DNA from: Deltaproteobacteria bacterium UBA6601 | GTDB lineage: Bacteria > Myxococcota_A > UBA796 > UBA9615 | NCBI GenBank assembly: GCA_002433485.1 | Contig: DJIF01000063.1 | Coordinates: 3,908-9,216, forward strand | Direction: 5' to 3' | DNA length: 5,309 bases | In this document: in pieces, positions 1-5,309 of the stretch | Numbering within the stretch: position 1 is the first letter of the stretch | Layout: every line of letters begins with the position of its first letter | Notes under the pieces: generated by a model | The model's input: the letters and a program-made list of their open reading frames with translations, nothing else | Databases searched by the model: none | What the model was told of the DNA's origin: nothing | Made by a program: the position numbers and the translations under genes

Positions 1-2
1 TC

Positions 3-62
3 ATGAAGCGAAGTCTGTTGTTGTTCTTGTTGGCCTTGAGCCTGCTTCTTATCGCTGGCTGT
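3..62 (+). other. Lipoprotein signal peptide and lipobox of the first lipoprotein
   Basis: It codes residues 1-20: a short basic N-region (MKR), a long Leu-rich hydrophobic core, and lipobox L-I-A-G-C. The Cys codon TGT is at 60-62. This predicts export by Sec, lipidation and cleavage by signal peptidase II before Cys20. Confidence 0.93.
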
Positions 63-2099
63 GATGCTGAGGTGGGGGATGATGATGATGACAGCAGCGG
101 TGACGATGACTCCGCTGGGGATGACGATGACTCTGCAGCTGACGATGATGATGGCACCGAGCTGCCAGTCGATGGCGACGGCGACAATTATTTAGACGAG
201 GTGGACTGCGACGATGGGGACCCGGCCATTCATCCCGGCGCCGATGAGTTGTGCGACAGTATCGACAACGACTGCGATGGAGCAGTGGACGAGAGCGACG
301 CGCAGGACGCGCCCACCTGGTACCGGGACGCGGACGGCGACGGCTATGGGGTGGATTCAAGCTCGTCTGCTTCCTGCAACCAGCCCCACGGCTACTCGGC
401 TTATGCAGGCGACTGCGACGATAACGAGCCGAGCTACCACCCCGGCGCGGCGGAGTCCGACTGCAGTGACCCCAACGACTATAACTGTGATGGACAGGTG
501 ATGTATGCCGACAGTGACCTTGACGGCGAGGCCGCCTGCGAAGACTGTGACGACAACAACAGCACCGTAAACTCGGCCGCTACTGAGACATGCAACGATG
601 TCGATGATGACTGTGATGGACTGATTGACGAGGCGGGCGCCACCGGTGAGTCCATCTGGTATCTGGACGCTGATGGAGACGGCTACGGCCGGACAACGCT
701 CAGTCAGGTCGGTTGTGAGCAGCAGGCAGGCTACGTCGCCAACAGCGACGACTGCGATGACCTGGACGCCAGCTCCTACCCCGGAGGTAGCGAGGTCTGT
801 GATGGAGCCGACAACAACTGCACAGGTGGCGTCGACGAGGGCGTTCAAAGCACCTTTTACGCCGACAGCGACGGCGACGGCTACGGTGATAGCAGCACCC
901 AGCTGGTGGCCTGCTTCCTGCCTGCAGGCGCTAGCGCCAACGCCCTGGACTGTGACGACATGCAGCCATCAGTGCATCCCGGTGGTATTGAGCTGTGCGA
1001 TGGCCTGGACAACGATTGCGACAGCTTTGTCGACGACAGCGCCCTCGATGCAACCACCTGGTTCGTCGACAGCGATGGCGACGGCTACGGCGACCCACTG
1101 ACCGGCACGAGCTCCTGTAGCGTCATCGCCGACCGGGTCAGCAACGGGCTGGACTGCAACGACGGAGACGGTGACAACTACCCGGGCAACAGTGAGATCT
1201 GTGATGGCCAGGACAACGACTGCAGCGGCAACGCCGACTTCAGCAACTCGCAAGGGGATGAACTGAGCGATGTGGACGGTGACCAGTACATCGCCTGCCA
1301 GGATTGTGATGATGACGACTCGGACAACTTCCCGGGCAACACCGAAACCTGCGATGGTGATGATGAAAACTGCGACGGTAGCGTAGACGAAGGCTTTGAC
1401 GCCGATGGCGATGGAATTACCAGTTGCGGTGCCGACGGCATCATCGGAACTGCCGATGATGACTGTGATAATGCTACTCCCGGGTCACAGCAAGACGGCA
1501 CCAGCGCCTTGTGCGCGGCGACTTCCTGCAAAGCCATTCTCGACCTCGGATCGTCGCCTGCGGACGGGCTCTACTGGGTCAATCCCGACGGTGGTGGAGC
1601 CTTCCAGGTCTACTGCGACATGAACGCAGATGGTGGCGGCTGGACTCTCACCGCAGTGGCTCTGTATGGCAACCACGGGGCGGCGGGCTGGAACGATGAA
1701 GCGGGCCTCAATATTGCCGACGCGACCAACCTCAATGCCCATTGGCACCTGGCCTCAGACCTGATGAACAGCCTGGCTGTCGCCGGCGAATACCGAGCCA
1801 ATTGCTTTAACAGCAACAACAACTACAACCGCTATTGGTTTGGTGTGAGTGACTACAACTGGGCCTCGCTGACATCAGCTGCAGAAAGTTGGGACAGTTA
1901 CCAGCGCGACGGCTCCAGTTACCCCACCTCTTGGAGTGGCGGACACTTCGGCCTGGTCTCCGGTGCGAACGAGACCGACACGGTCATCACGGCGCATAAT
2001 GGCCATCAATGGGCGTGCGGTGGGGCCACCGCTCCAGGCGGTGAGGGCTATACGGGCCGACCAGGGGGAGTGTCGAGCTTCCGGCTCTGGGCCAAGTAA
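3..2099 (+). CDS. Surface lipoprotein with MopE-like metal-binding repeats and C-terminal fibrinogen-like domain
   Basis: This is a 698-residue exported lipoprotein, complete in the window. Residues 1-19 are a lipoprotein signal peptide (MKRS, then a Leu-rich core) ending in lipobox LIAG with Cys20 as the lipidated residue, which makes the ATG at base 3 the natural start. Only two bases lie upstream, so no ribosome binding site or promoter can be seen. Residues 26-50 are an Asp/Ser/Gly linker. Residues 57-489 hold seven to eight copies of the MopE-type putative metal-binding repeat (DxDGDGYG ... DCDD ... PG..E.CDG.DNDCDG..DE). Residues 509-698 resemble the bacterial fibrinogen-like domain, with VYCDMNADGGGWT at 536-548 and ending FRLWAK. 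The protein is probably anchored in the outer membrane and faces outward. A role in adhesion or glycan binding is inferred from the fibrinogen-like domain, as in ficolins; the ligand is unknown. Asp follows Cys20, which in E. coli signals inner-membrane retention, but that rule may not hold in this lineage. Confidence 0.93.
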   Translation: MKRSLLLFLLALSLLLIAGCDAEVGDDDDDSSGDDDSAGDDDDSAADDDDGTELPVDGDGDNYLDEVDCDDGDPAIHPGADELCDSIDNDCDGAVDESDAQDAPTWYRDADGDGYGVDSSSSASCNQPHGYSAYAGDCDDNEPSYHPGAAESDCSDPNDYNCDGQVMYADSDLDGEAACEDCDDNNSTVNSAATETCNDVDDDCDGLIDEAGATGESIWYLDADGDGYGRTTLSQVGCEQQAGYVANSDDCDDLDASSYPGGSEVCDGADNNCTGGVDEGVQSTFYADSDGDGYGDSSTQLVACFLPAGASANALDCDDMQPSVHPGGIELCDGLDNDCDSFVDDSALDATTWFVDSDGDGYGDPLTGTSSCSVIADRVSNGLDCNDGDGDNYPGNSEICDGQDNDCSGNADFSNSQGDELSDVDGDQYIACQDCDDDDSDNFPGNTETCDGDDENCDGSVDEGFDADGDGITSCGADGIIGTADDDCDNATPGSQQDGTSALCAATSCKAILDLGSSPADGLYWVNPDGGGAFQVYCDMNADGGGWTLTAVALYGNHGAAGWNDEAGLNIADATNLNAHWHLASDLMNSLAVAGEYRANCFNSNNNYNRYWFGVSDYNWASLTSAAESWDSYQRDGSSYPTSWSGGHFGLVSGANETDTVITAHNGHQWACGGATAPGGEGYTGRPGGVSSFRLWAK
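78..152 (+). repeat. Asp-rich linker repeat (DDDDSA-type) in first lipoprotein
   Basis: Residues 26-50 are almost only Asp, Ser, Gly and Ala, with a loose seven-residue rhythm (GDDDDSA). At DNA level the copies are degenerate (GAT and GAC mixed, AGC/TCC/TCT for Ser), so this is an old or selected peptide repeat and not a fresh duplication. It likely forms a disordered, negatively charged stalk between the lipid anchor and the folded repeats. Confidence 0.85.
171..1469 (+). repeat. Tandem MopE-like metal-binding repeats (seven plus one partial)
   Basis: The copies lie at about residues 57-97, 107-164, 168-210, 219-279, 285-345, 353-412 and 422-463, with a partial one at 466-489. The full copies (2, 4, 5, 6) carry an aromatic pair, DxDGDGYG, a variable loop with one Cys, then DCDD or DCND, P-G, E-x-C and a C-D-G/S type ending. 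Copies 1, 3 and 7 are short and lack the DGDGYG-plus-loop segment. The repeat resembles the Pfam family named after MopE, a copper-binding surface protein of Methylococcus; in most bacterial relatives the Asp runs look more like calcium sites. The paired Cys residues suggest disulfides and hence an extracytoplasmic location. Confidence 0.87.
1527..2096 (+). other. C-terminal fibrinogen-like (GGGWT) domain of the first lipoprotein
   Basis: It spans residues 509-698. Cys509, then G-L-Y-W (522-525), F-Q-V-Y-C-D-M (534-540) and D-G-G-G-W-T (543-548) match the N-terminal signature of fibrinogen C-terminal/ficolin-type domains. Cys601, Cys672 in QWACGG and the closing FRLWAK fit the bacterial version. 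Four Cys residues could form two disulfides. In animals this fold binds sugars or acetyl groups with calcium help; binding here is an inference. Confidence 0.85.
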
Positions 2100-2103
2100 C
2101 TAC

Positions 2104-2170
2104 ATGGCCAACAGGCTGTAATCGTCTCGGTCATCCGCTGTTCCTGCGAATAGACGCGCTGCCTGGCCAT
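2104..2170 (+). terminator. Possible weak convergent stem-loop
   Basis: In the 82-bp gap between two convergent genes, ATGGCCA (2104-2110) can pair with TGGCCAT (2164-2170). After a 3-nt bulge, GGC (2114-2116) pairs with GCC (2161-2163). The loop is long (44 nt) and no T-run follows on either strand, so this is not a standard intrinsic terminator. It is offered only as the best candidate in the place where both transcripts should end. Confidence 0.2.
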
Positions 2171-2181
2171 ATAGAGCAGTG

Positions 2182-3594
2182 CTAGAGCCCCATGTGAGCG
2201 GGCGGTGCCACATGCAGTGCCTCAAGCAGGGCCGGGGCAATGGAATGAGTCGGGATCACTTCATCGATGCTCTGGGCTCGCTGCTCTGCTGGATCCCACA
2301 CCAGCAGAATGCCCTCGGGAACGTGATAGGCGTACGAACCTGTTGCGTCCTCAATCGCCGTATTCTCTAAACCAGCCGCGCGCCAGTCGATAGCTGCACC
2401 GTCCATAGAGACCTCGAGCGAGTCCTCGTCGAGATTGGTGTGCCCGAACTTGAGCATGAACACGTTCTCTTCGTGCTCAGCATAGACAATAGGCTCACCG
2501 TTGACGCTTATCCCGGCCAGCTTGCTGCGAAACGTACTGGCCACTTCATCTCTTACCCGCACCACGTAGCGCGGCAGCATGGCCCGTTGAGGTTGCCAGT
2601 CTCCGGGCTCGAGCCCCAGGAACCTGAAGAATCGGTCTTTATCCTGAATGTAGAGTTGGCTCAGGACGACCTCGTCGCTATCCACCGCCGCCTGCCCCAT
2701 GCTCGAGAGCAGCACCAACGCATGAGCAGGGTTCTGGCGACAGAACTTCATCAATTCACCCACCTGCTGATCGGCAACACCCATGGTGTAGTCAATCTCA
2801 GAACAAAACTTGTCGGTCCATCCTTCTGGCAATTGCTTGACCACATAGTCATTGGGGAAGGTGCCCGGCCAATAGCGATGCATAGAAGAGGCCACGTGAT
2901 TGGTGAAGAAGCTGGTAAATGCGGGACGGGTTGTCTTGAGCTGCTTCAAGAAGAAGTCGAAGGCCAACTCTGTTTGAGAGGTGCGGCGCCGCACCCTTCG
3001 CAGCGGTTCAAGCTGTTCGGAAAGGAGCTGGCGAGCTAGCCGAAACACGGTCCCTGCGCGCAGGCCCAGCCAGGGAGCCCGGGTCATAAACTGCGCGGCT
3101 TTTGCGACCGGCAGTCCGCTGTCGACGTTTCGATTCGATGTGTCCACCATGGCCAGATTAAAGCCCTGGAAGGTCTCCAGGCTTTCCGGAAAGGTCTCTG
3201 GCCCTTCGGCGAAGGTGTCGGGCACATAGAAGGCGTACTGTTCAGCGTTGGGTGGCAGGGGGTAGCTATGAAGAGAGCCAAAGACCCCCGTAGACACCCC
3301 AGCATCAGCGAGCAGGCGCCAAACCGGAGGATATTCTTCGTCGATGTCAACCAGAGCCTGTCCAAAGTCGACAATCGTATGCTTTTCGTTGGTCACCCCT
3401 CGATGCAAGGTGGGCCAGGTGCTCCACGGCGAGAGGATGCCGCTGTCTTGGGTCACCGTATTGGCGTAGGTCCCACCGTCCAGGACCCGGGCCAGATTAG
3501 AGTCTGGGTGTCGCGTTACGTAGTGCCGAAGTATTCGTTCTGGCACCTCGTTCAGTTCGTAGACGACCAGTTTTTTGTTCGGGAACAAAGTCAT
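2182..3594 (-). CDS. Alkaline-phosphatase-fold (type I phosphodiesterase-like) protein with altered metal site
   Basis: A 470-residue protein (ATG at 3594) without signal peptide or membrane segment, so probably cytoplasmic. The fold is suggested by motifs in the family's order: a first strand VVYELNEVP (10-18), where the usual metal-binding Asp would be Glu13; LSPWSTWPTLHRG (53-65), where the nucleophile Thr/Ser region precedes a Gly, with a His at 71; FFTNHVASSMHRYWPG (229-244), like the D-x-x-x-H segment; LVLLSSMGQ (293-301), at the place of SDHG; YHVPEGILLVWDP (423-435), like the G-x-H-x-P-x-G-I-L segment; and a closing IAPALLEALHVAPPAHM (452-468), like 'aPTiLalLGvpvPxdM'. Asp and His of SDHG are Ser and Met here, so catalysis is uncertain. 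A GTG at 3621 would add nine residues and has AGG 4 nt upstream; ATG is preferred because the first strand starts soon after it. It follows the kinase gene on the same strand. Fold assignment moderately sure, function unknown. Confidence 0.85.
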   Translation of the reverse strand: MTLFPNKKLVVYELNEVPERILRHYVTRHPDSNLARVLDGGTYANTVTQDSGILSPWSTWPTLHRGVTNEKHTIVDFGQALVDIDEEYPPVWRLLADAGVSTGVFGSLHSYPLPPNAEQYAFYVPDTFAEGPETFPESLETFQGFNLAMVDTSNRNVDSGLPVAKAAQFMTRAPWLGLRAGTVFRLARQLLSEQLEPLRRVRRRTSQTELAFDFFLKQLKTTRPAFTSFFTNHVASSMHRYWPGTFPNDYVVKQLPEGWTDKFCSEIDYTMGVADQQVGELMKFCRQNPAHALVLLSSMGQAAVDSDEVVLSQLYIQDKDRFFRFLGLEPGDWQPQRAMLPRYVVRVRDEVASTFRSKLAGISVNGEPIVYAEHEENVFMLKFGHTNLDEDSLEVSMDGAAIDWRAAGLENTAIEDATGSYAYHVPEGILLVWDPAEQRAQSIDEVIPTHSIAPALLEALHVAPPAHMGL

Positions 3595-3710
3595 AGGATC
3601 TCTTGAAGCTTCGGGGCTCACTCAACCTACCTATAGCAGGGTCAACACCACGGCTGCCTGCATTGTCCGTTGGGCTGGCCCTACCAGATACAAGATAGTC
3701 CTCCAGAGTC

Positions 3711-3736
3711 TGCGCGCACTTACATCCTTGCGCGCA
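3711..3736. repeat. Paired TGCGCGCA palindromes forming a hairpin
   Basis: TGCGCGCA occurs at 3711-3718 and 3729-3736, separated by 10 nt. Each copy is its own reverse complement, so the pair is at once a direct repeat and an inverted repeat able to form an 8-bp GC-rich stem. It lies 43 nt past the kinase stop codon and 116 nt before the ATG of the phosphatase-fold gene, reading the minus strand. No T-run follows on that strand, so it is either a non-standard terminator/attenuator or 3'-end stabiliser, or a two-site operator for a dimeric regulator of the downstream gene. Confidence 0.5.
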
Positions 3737-3779
3737 CACTAACGTACAAATCTACTGGCTTCGGTGCTGAGCTCAACGC

Positions 3780-4763
3780 CTATAAGCTGGCCAGGGCCTC
3801 CTGCGTCATGCGTGCGCTGTAGGTGTCGATCTTCCAGTGCTGTGGCGACCAACCGGATAGAAAGCGATAGAAGTCGGCCCAGGCGAATGTATAGAGGGAG
3901 CGCCACTCGGTCTCCAGTTCGGTCCATGCTGCAGCGCTCAGCCGGGTAGCCGCATGCGTACCAAGGGCAGCAAAATAGTGATTCAGATAGGGGCCTGCCC
4001 TTTGCTCCAGCTCGCTGGGGTCCAGGCACGAACTCAAGAAGTAGGCCACATCTTTCATCCCGCATCCGCCACCGACGTACTGAAAGTCAACCGCCGCTAC
4101 CGGCCCGCCCTGTGGCGGAAGGCAGAAGTTTGCGATCTTGGCGTCGCCATGGACGAGTGTCTGGTAGCGACATCCGTTCAGGCGGGCATCGATCAGCGGG
4201 GCCGCCTCGCGTAGGCGGGCGTCAGCCACAGCGCGGAGTTCGTCGGGCCGGGTGTCCAGATGCCAATAGGTTCCCACCGGCCACAGCCCGTCTGGCTCTT
4301 GACCGAGGAAAGTTGCATGAAAGGACGCGAGCCACGATAGGCAGGCTCGGATCTCGGTGGGTGACGCTCGCTGTCGGCGCGCAGAGAAACCGGTGTGGTT
4401 GAGGTCTTCGAAGACAAACAACCACTGCTTGTCGCTGCAAGACTCAGCAACAAGGGTAGGGACGCGCGCGCTGTCCCCGGTGCGCGACGCGTAGTGGAGG
4501 TACCAGTGCCGCTCCACTCCATAGGAGCGCAACTTTCGCTGATGGGACAGGTCGGTGTTCCACCCGCGAGGGTGGGTGCTGCGGCTGGGTGGTGCTACCG
4601 ATTTGACTACTACGGGCGTGGGCGACGGTCCCTCCATAACCATTCGATAGATGGCGCCGTAGCCACTCCACAGTTGCTGGATGAGCTCGCAGTCGAGCAC
4701 CCCATCACTCCCCAGCAAAGCGCAGGCTTGCTGGGCGACGGGATGTGTTGCCAGGTCCTTCAT
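3780..4763 (-). CDS. Phosphotransferase of the aminoglycoside/choline kinase-like fold (EcKL/DUF1679-like)
   Basis: A 327-residue soluble kinase, predicted to move phosphate from ATP to a small-molecule hydroxyl. Visible parts: Gly-rich region LWSGYGAIYR (31-40); VVVK with the ATP-binding Lys54; SYGVERHWY (80-88), where Glu84 fits the Lys-pairing helix-C Glu; FVFEDL (116-121), the hinge; LVHGDAKIAN (203-212), the Brenner-type catalytic loop with Asp207 and Asn212; AAVDFQ (223-228) with Mg-binding Asp226; then GxGMKDVAYFL (233-243). The 'VDFQ...G.G..DvAYFL' form resembles the ecdysteroid-kinase-like and CHK-type branch more than classic antibiotic kinases, so a resistance role is not implied. 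ATG at 4763 is supported by GGAGG eight bases upstream. It is first of two co-directional minus-strand genes; the next begins 158-185 bp on. Substrate unknown. Confidence 0.9.
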   Translation of the reverse strand: MKDLATHPVAQQACALLGSDGVLDCELIQQLWSGYGAIYRMVMEGPSPTPVVVKSVAPPSRSTHPRGWNTDLSHQRKLRSYGVERHWYLHYASRTGDSARVPTLVAESCSDKQWLFVFEDLNHTGFSARRQRASPTEIRACLSWLASFHATFLGQEPDGLWPVGTYWHLDTRPDELRAVADARLREAAPLIDARLNGCRYQTLVHGDAKIANFCLPPQGGPVAAVDFQYVGGGCGMKDVAYFLSSCLDPSELEQRAGPYLNHYFAALGTHAATRLSAAAWTELETEWRSLYTFAWADFYRFLSGWSPQHWKIDTYSARMTQEALASL

Positions 4764-4771
4764 TCCAGGGT

Positions 4772-4776
4772 CCTCC
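4772..4776 (-). promoter_or_regulatory. Shine-Dalgarno site of the kinase gene
   Basis: The minus strand reads GGAGG here, followed by eight bases and ATG at 4763. Spacing and sequence are good and fix the kinase start. Confidence 0.75.
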
Positions 4777-4889
4777 GAACAGCGAAGTAAACCTTAGTCG
4801 AGTAGGGAGCCAAACATTTGCAAGTAGTGCGTGCTCGGCCAGATCGAGCCCTCTACTGGTTTGTAGAAACCTGTGAGGGTGGGTGCCCG

Positions 4890-4905
4890 GCTGAGTTTGC
4901 TCAGC
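4890..4905. repeat. Short perfect hairpin in the leader of the second lipoprotein
   Basis: GCTGAG and CTCAGC flank a TTTG tetraloop, giving a 6-bp perfect stem about 60 bp before the lipoprotein ATG. It may be an operator half-site pair or a leader hairpin, or chance. No T-run follows. Confidence 0.25.
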
Positions 4906-4956
4906 TCCATGCTTGCCGCAACATTAGGTTCTGTCGGTGAGTTAGTCTCCGTGCTC

Positions 4957-4961
4957 GGAGG
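4957..4961 (+). promoter_or_regulatory. Shine-Dalgarno site of the second lipoprotein
   Basis: GGAGG ends four bases before the ATG at 4966. The spacing is a little short, but the match to the 16S tail is full and, with the signal peptide that follows, it decides the start. Confidence 0.75.
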
Positions 4962-4965
4962 CGCT

Positions 4966-5031
4966 ATGAAGTTCGAGAATCTTTCGGTCCTATTCCTTGC
5001 TTGTTTGCTGCTGGGTGTCATGCCCGGCTGC
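4966..5031 (+). other. Lipoprotein signal peptide of the second lipoprotein
   Basis: It codes residues 1-22: N-region MKFEN with one Lys, hydrophobic core SVLFLACLLLGV, then M-P-G-C. The Cys codon TGC is at 5029-5031. The Pro at -2 is unusual for a lipobox, but small residue Gly at -1 and the following Asn/Asp-rich stretch support signal peptidase II processing. Confidence 0.82.
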
Positions 5032-5309
5032 AATAATAATTCGGTCGACCCGGCAGATGACGACGACAGCGTCGGCGACGACGATGACAGCGTCGGCGAC
5101 GACGATGACAGCGCCGGCGACGATGACGACAGCGCCGGCGACGACGATGACGACAGCGCCGGCGACGACGATGACTCCGCCACAGCTCCTGCTGACTCGG
5201 ACGGAGACGGAGTCGACGACCTTGTCGACAGCGCGCCCAACGATCCCAACGTCTGCGGCGATGGGGACTCAGACACCTGCGATGACTGCAGCTCGGGCAG
5301 CCTGGATGC
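4966..5309 (+). CDS. Second surface lipoprotein with acidic repeat linker and TSP3-like stretch (partial, 3' end outside window)
   Basis: An open frame starting at ATG 4966 runs off the window, so only 114 residues are visible. Residues 1-21 are a lipoprotein signal peptide (MKFENL, hydrophobic core, then M-P-G) with Cys22 as the lipidated residue; Asn follows it. Residues 31-71 are an acidic linker of repeated SxGDDDD units. From residue 77 comes DSDGDGVDDLVD, a thrombospondin type 3-like calcium-binding motif, then a Cys-containing stretch (Cys97, 105, 108) of the form VCGDGDSDTCDDC. It is therefore likely an outward-facing, calcium-loaded lipoprotein of the same general class as the gene at the left end; the missing C-terminal part would carry any binding or enzyme domain. 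The strand is set by the signal peptide and Shine-Dalgarno; the Ser-rich reading of the opposite strand is only the complement of the Asp repeats. Confidence 0.88.
   Translation, partial: MKFENLSVLFLACLLLGVMPGCNNNSVDPADDDDSVGDDDDSVGDDDDSAGDDDDSAGDDDDDSAGDDDDSATAPADSDGDGVDDLVDSAPNDPNVCGDGDSDTCDDCSSGSLD
5065..5178 (+). repeat. 21-bp tandem repeat coding the acidic linker
   Basis: Five units start at 5065, 5086, 5107, 5128 and 5152, of 21, 21, 21, 24 and 21 bp, then a partial unit (GACTCC). Consensus is GACAGCGYCGGCGACGACGAT, written here with Y for C or T, coding D-S-V/A-G-D-D-D. Units 1 and 2 are identical; unit 4 carries one extra Asp codon. The near identity points to recent slippage or unequal recombination, always in multiples of three. 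Confidence 0.88.

Larger units (their letters stand above)
4764..4965. promoter_or_regulatory. Divergent intergenic region between kinase and second lipoprotein
   Basis: This 202-bp gap separates two divergent genes and should carry promoters for both. I find no convincing -35/-10 pair for a housekeeping sigma factor on either strand. It holds three small perfect inverted repeats: GCTCG/CGAGC (4833-4849), TCTAC/GTAGA (4852-4867) and GCTGAG/CTCAGC (4890-4905). On the minus strand a 38-codon open frame (4910 to 4794, ATG to TAA) ends 30 bp before the kinase ATG, but it has no clear ribosome binding site. Confidence 0.45.

Noticed and set aside
357..848. Minus-strand 163-codon open frame opposite the first lipoprotein
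   Set aside because: Val/Ala-rich reading of the complement of GAC/GAT-rich repeats. No recognisable motif, and the plus strand has a clear domain structure.
2440..3039. Plus-strand 199-codon open frame opposite the phosphatase-fold gene
   Set aside because: It lies wholly inside the minus-strand gene, whose motifs are recognisable. No domain or signal is seen in the plus reading.
3497..3739. Minus-strand 80-codon open frame overlapping the start of the phosphatase-fold gene
   Set aside because: It shares about 100 bp with the real gene in another frame, has unremarkable low-structure composition and covers the hairpin. No independent support.
3780..4763. Kinase considered as an aminoglycoside resistance gene
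   Set aside because: Catalytic motifs are shared across the whole fold, and the VDFQ and GxGMKDVAYFL segments point to the EcKL/CHK-like branch. No mobile element or resistance context is present.
4395..4790. Plus-strand 131-codon open frame opposite the kinase gene
   Set aside because: Antisense shadow of the kinase N-terminal half, where ATP-binding motifs and a Shine-Dalgarno support the minus strand.
5056..5178. Short-period repeats considered as a CRISPR array
   Set aside because: The units are contiguous 21-bp coding repeats with no unique spacers.
4794..5276. Long minus-strand open frame of 160 codons with Ser-Ser-Ser-Pro-Ala-Leu repeats
   Set aside because: Most of it is the complement of the Asp-coding repeat of the plus-strand lipoprotein, which has a signal peptide and Shine-Dalgarno. 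Only the last 38 codons fall outside it and are treated separately.

Overview
The window reads as chromosomal DNA of a GC-rich Gram-negative bacterium that makes large, Asp-rich, Cys-rich surface lipoproteins. The style (lipobox, then a DDDDS-type acidic stalk, then MopE-like or thrombospondin-3-like calcium/metal repeats) is typical of Myxococcota, Bradymonadota and related former Deltaproteobacteria, often marine. This placement is inferred from protein style only. There is no rRNA, tRNA or housekeeping marker here.

Layout: (1) 3-2099, plus strand, is a complete 698-residue lipoprotein with an acidic linker, seven to eight MopE-type metal-binding repeats and a C-terminal fibrinogen-like (GGGWT) domain. 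(2) 2100-2181 is a short convergent intergenic region with a weak imperfect hairpin. (3) 2182-3594 (or 3621), minus strand, is a protein of the alkaline-phosphatase/type I phosphodiesterase fold in which several expected metal ligands appear to be replaced. (4) About 3622-3779 is a spacer holding two copies of the 8-bp palindrome TGCGCGCA, which can form a hairpin. (5) 3780-4763, minus strand, is a kinase of the aminoglycoside-phosphotransferase/choline-kinase-like fold with its catalytic motifs intact and a good Shine-Dalgarno. (6) 4764-4965 is a divergent intergenic region. (7) 4966 to the window end, plus strand, is the 5' part of a second lipoprotein with a 21-bp tandem repeat coding an acidic linker, followed by a thrombospondin-3-like calcium-binding stretch.

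How they may work together: the two plus-strand genes are exported, lipid-anchored, probably calcium-loaded surface proteins. The two minus-strand genes are co-directional (kinase first, phosphatase-fold protein second) and both appear cytoplasmic, with no signal peptide. They may form a small operon acting on the same phosphorylated small molecule or polymer precursor, but the 158-185 bp gap and the hairpin between them leave co-transcription open. The most unusual item is the phosphatase-fold protein with its altered active site beside an apparently active kinase. I see no CRISPR array, insertion sequence, phage gene or RNA gene.
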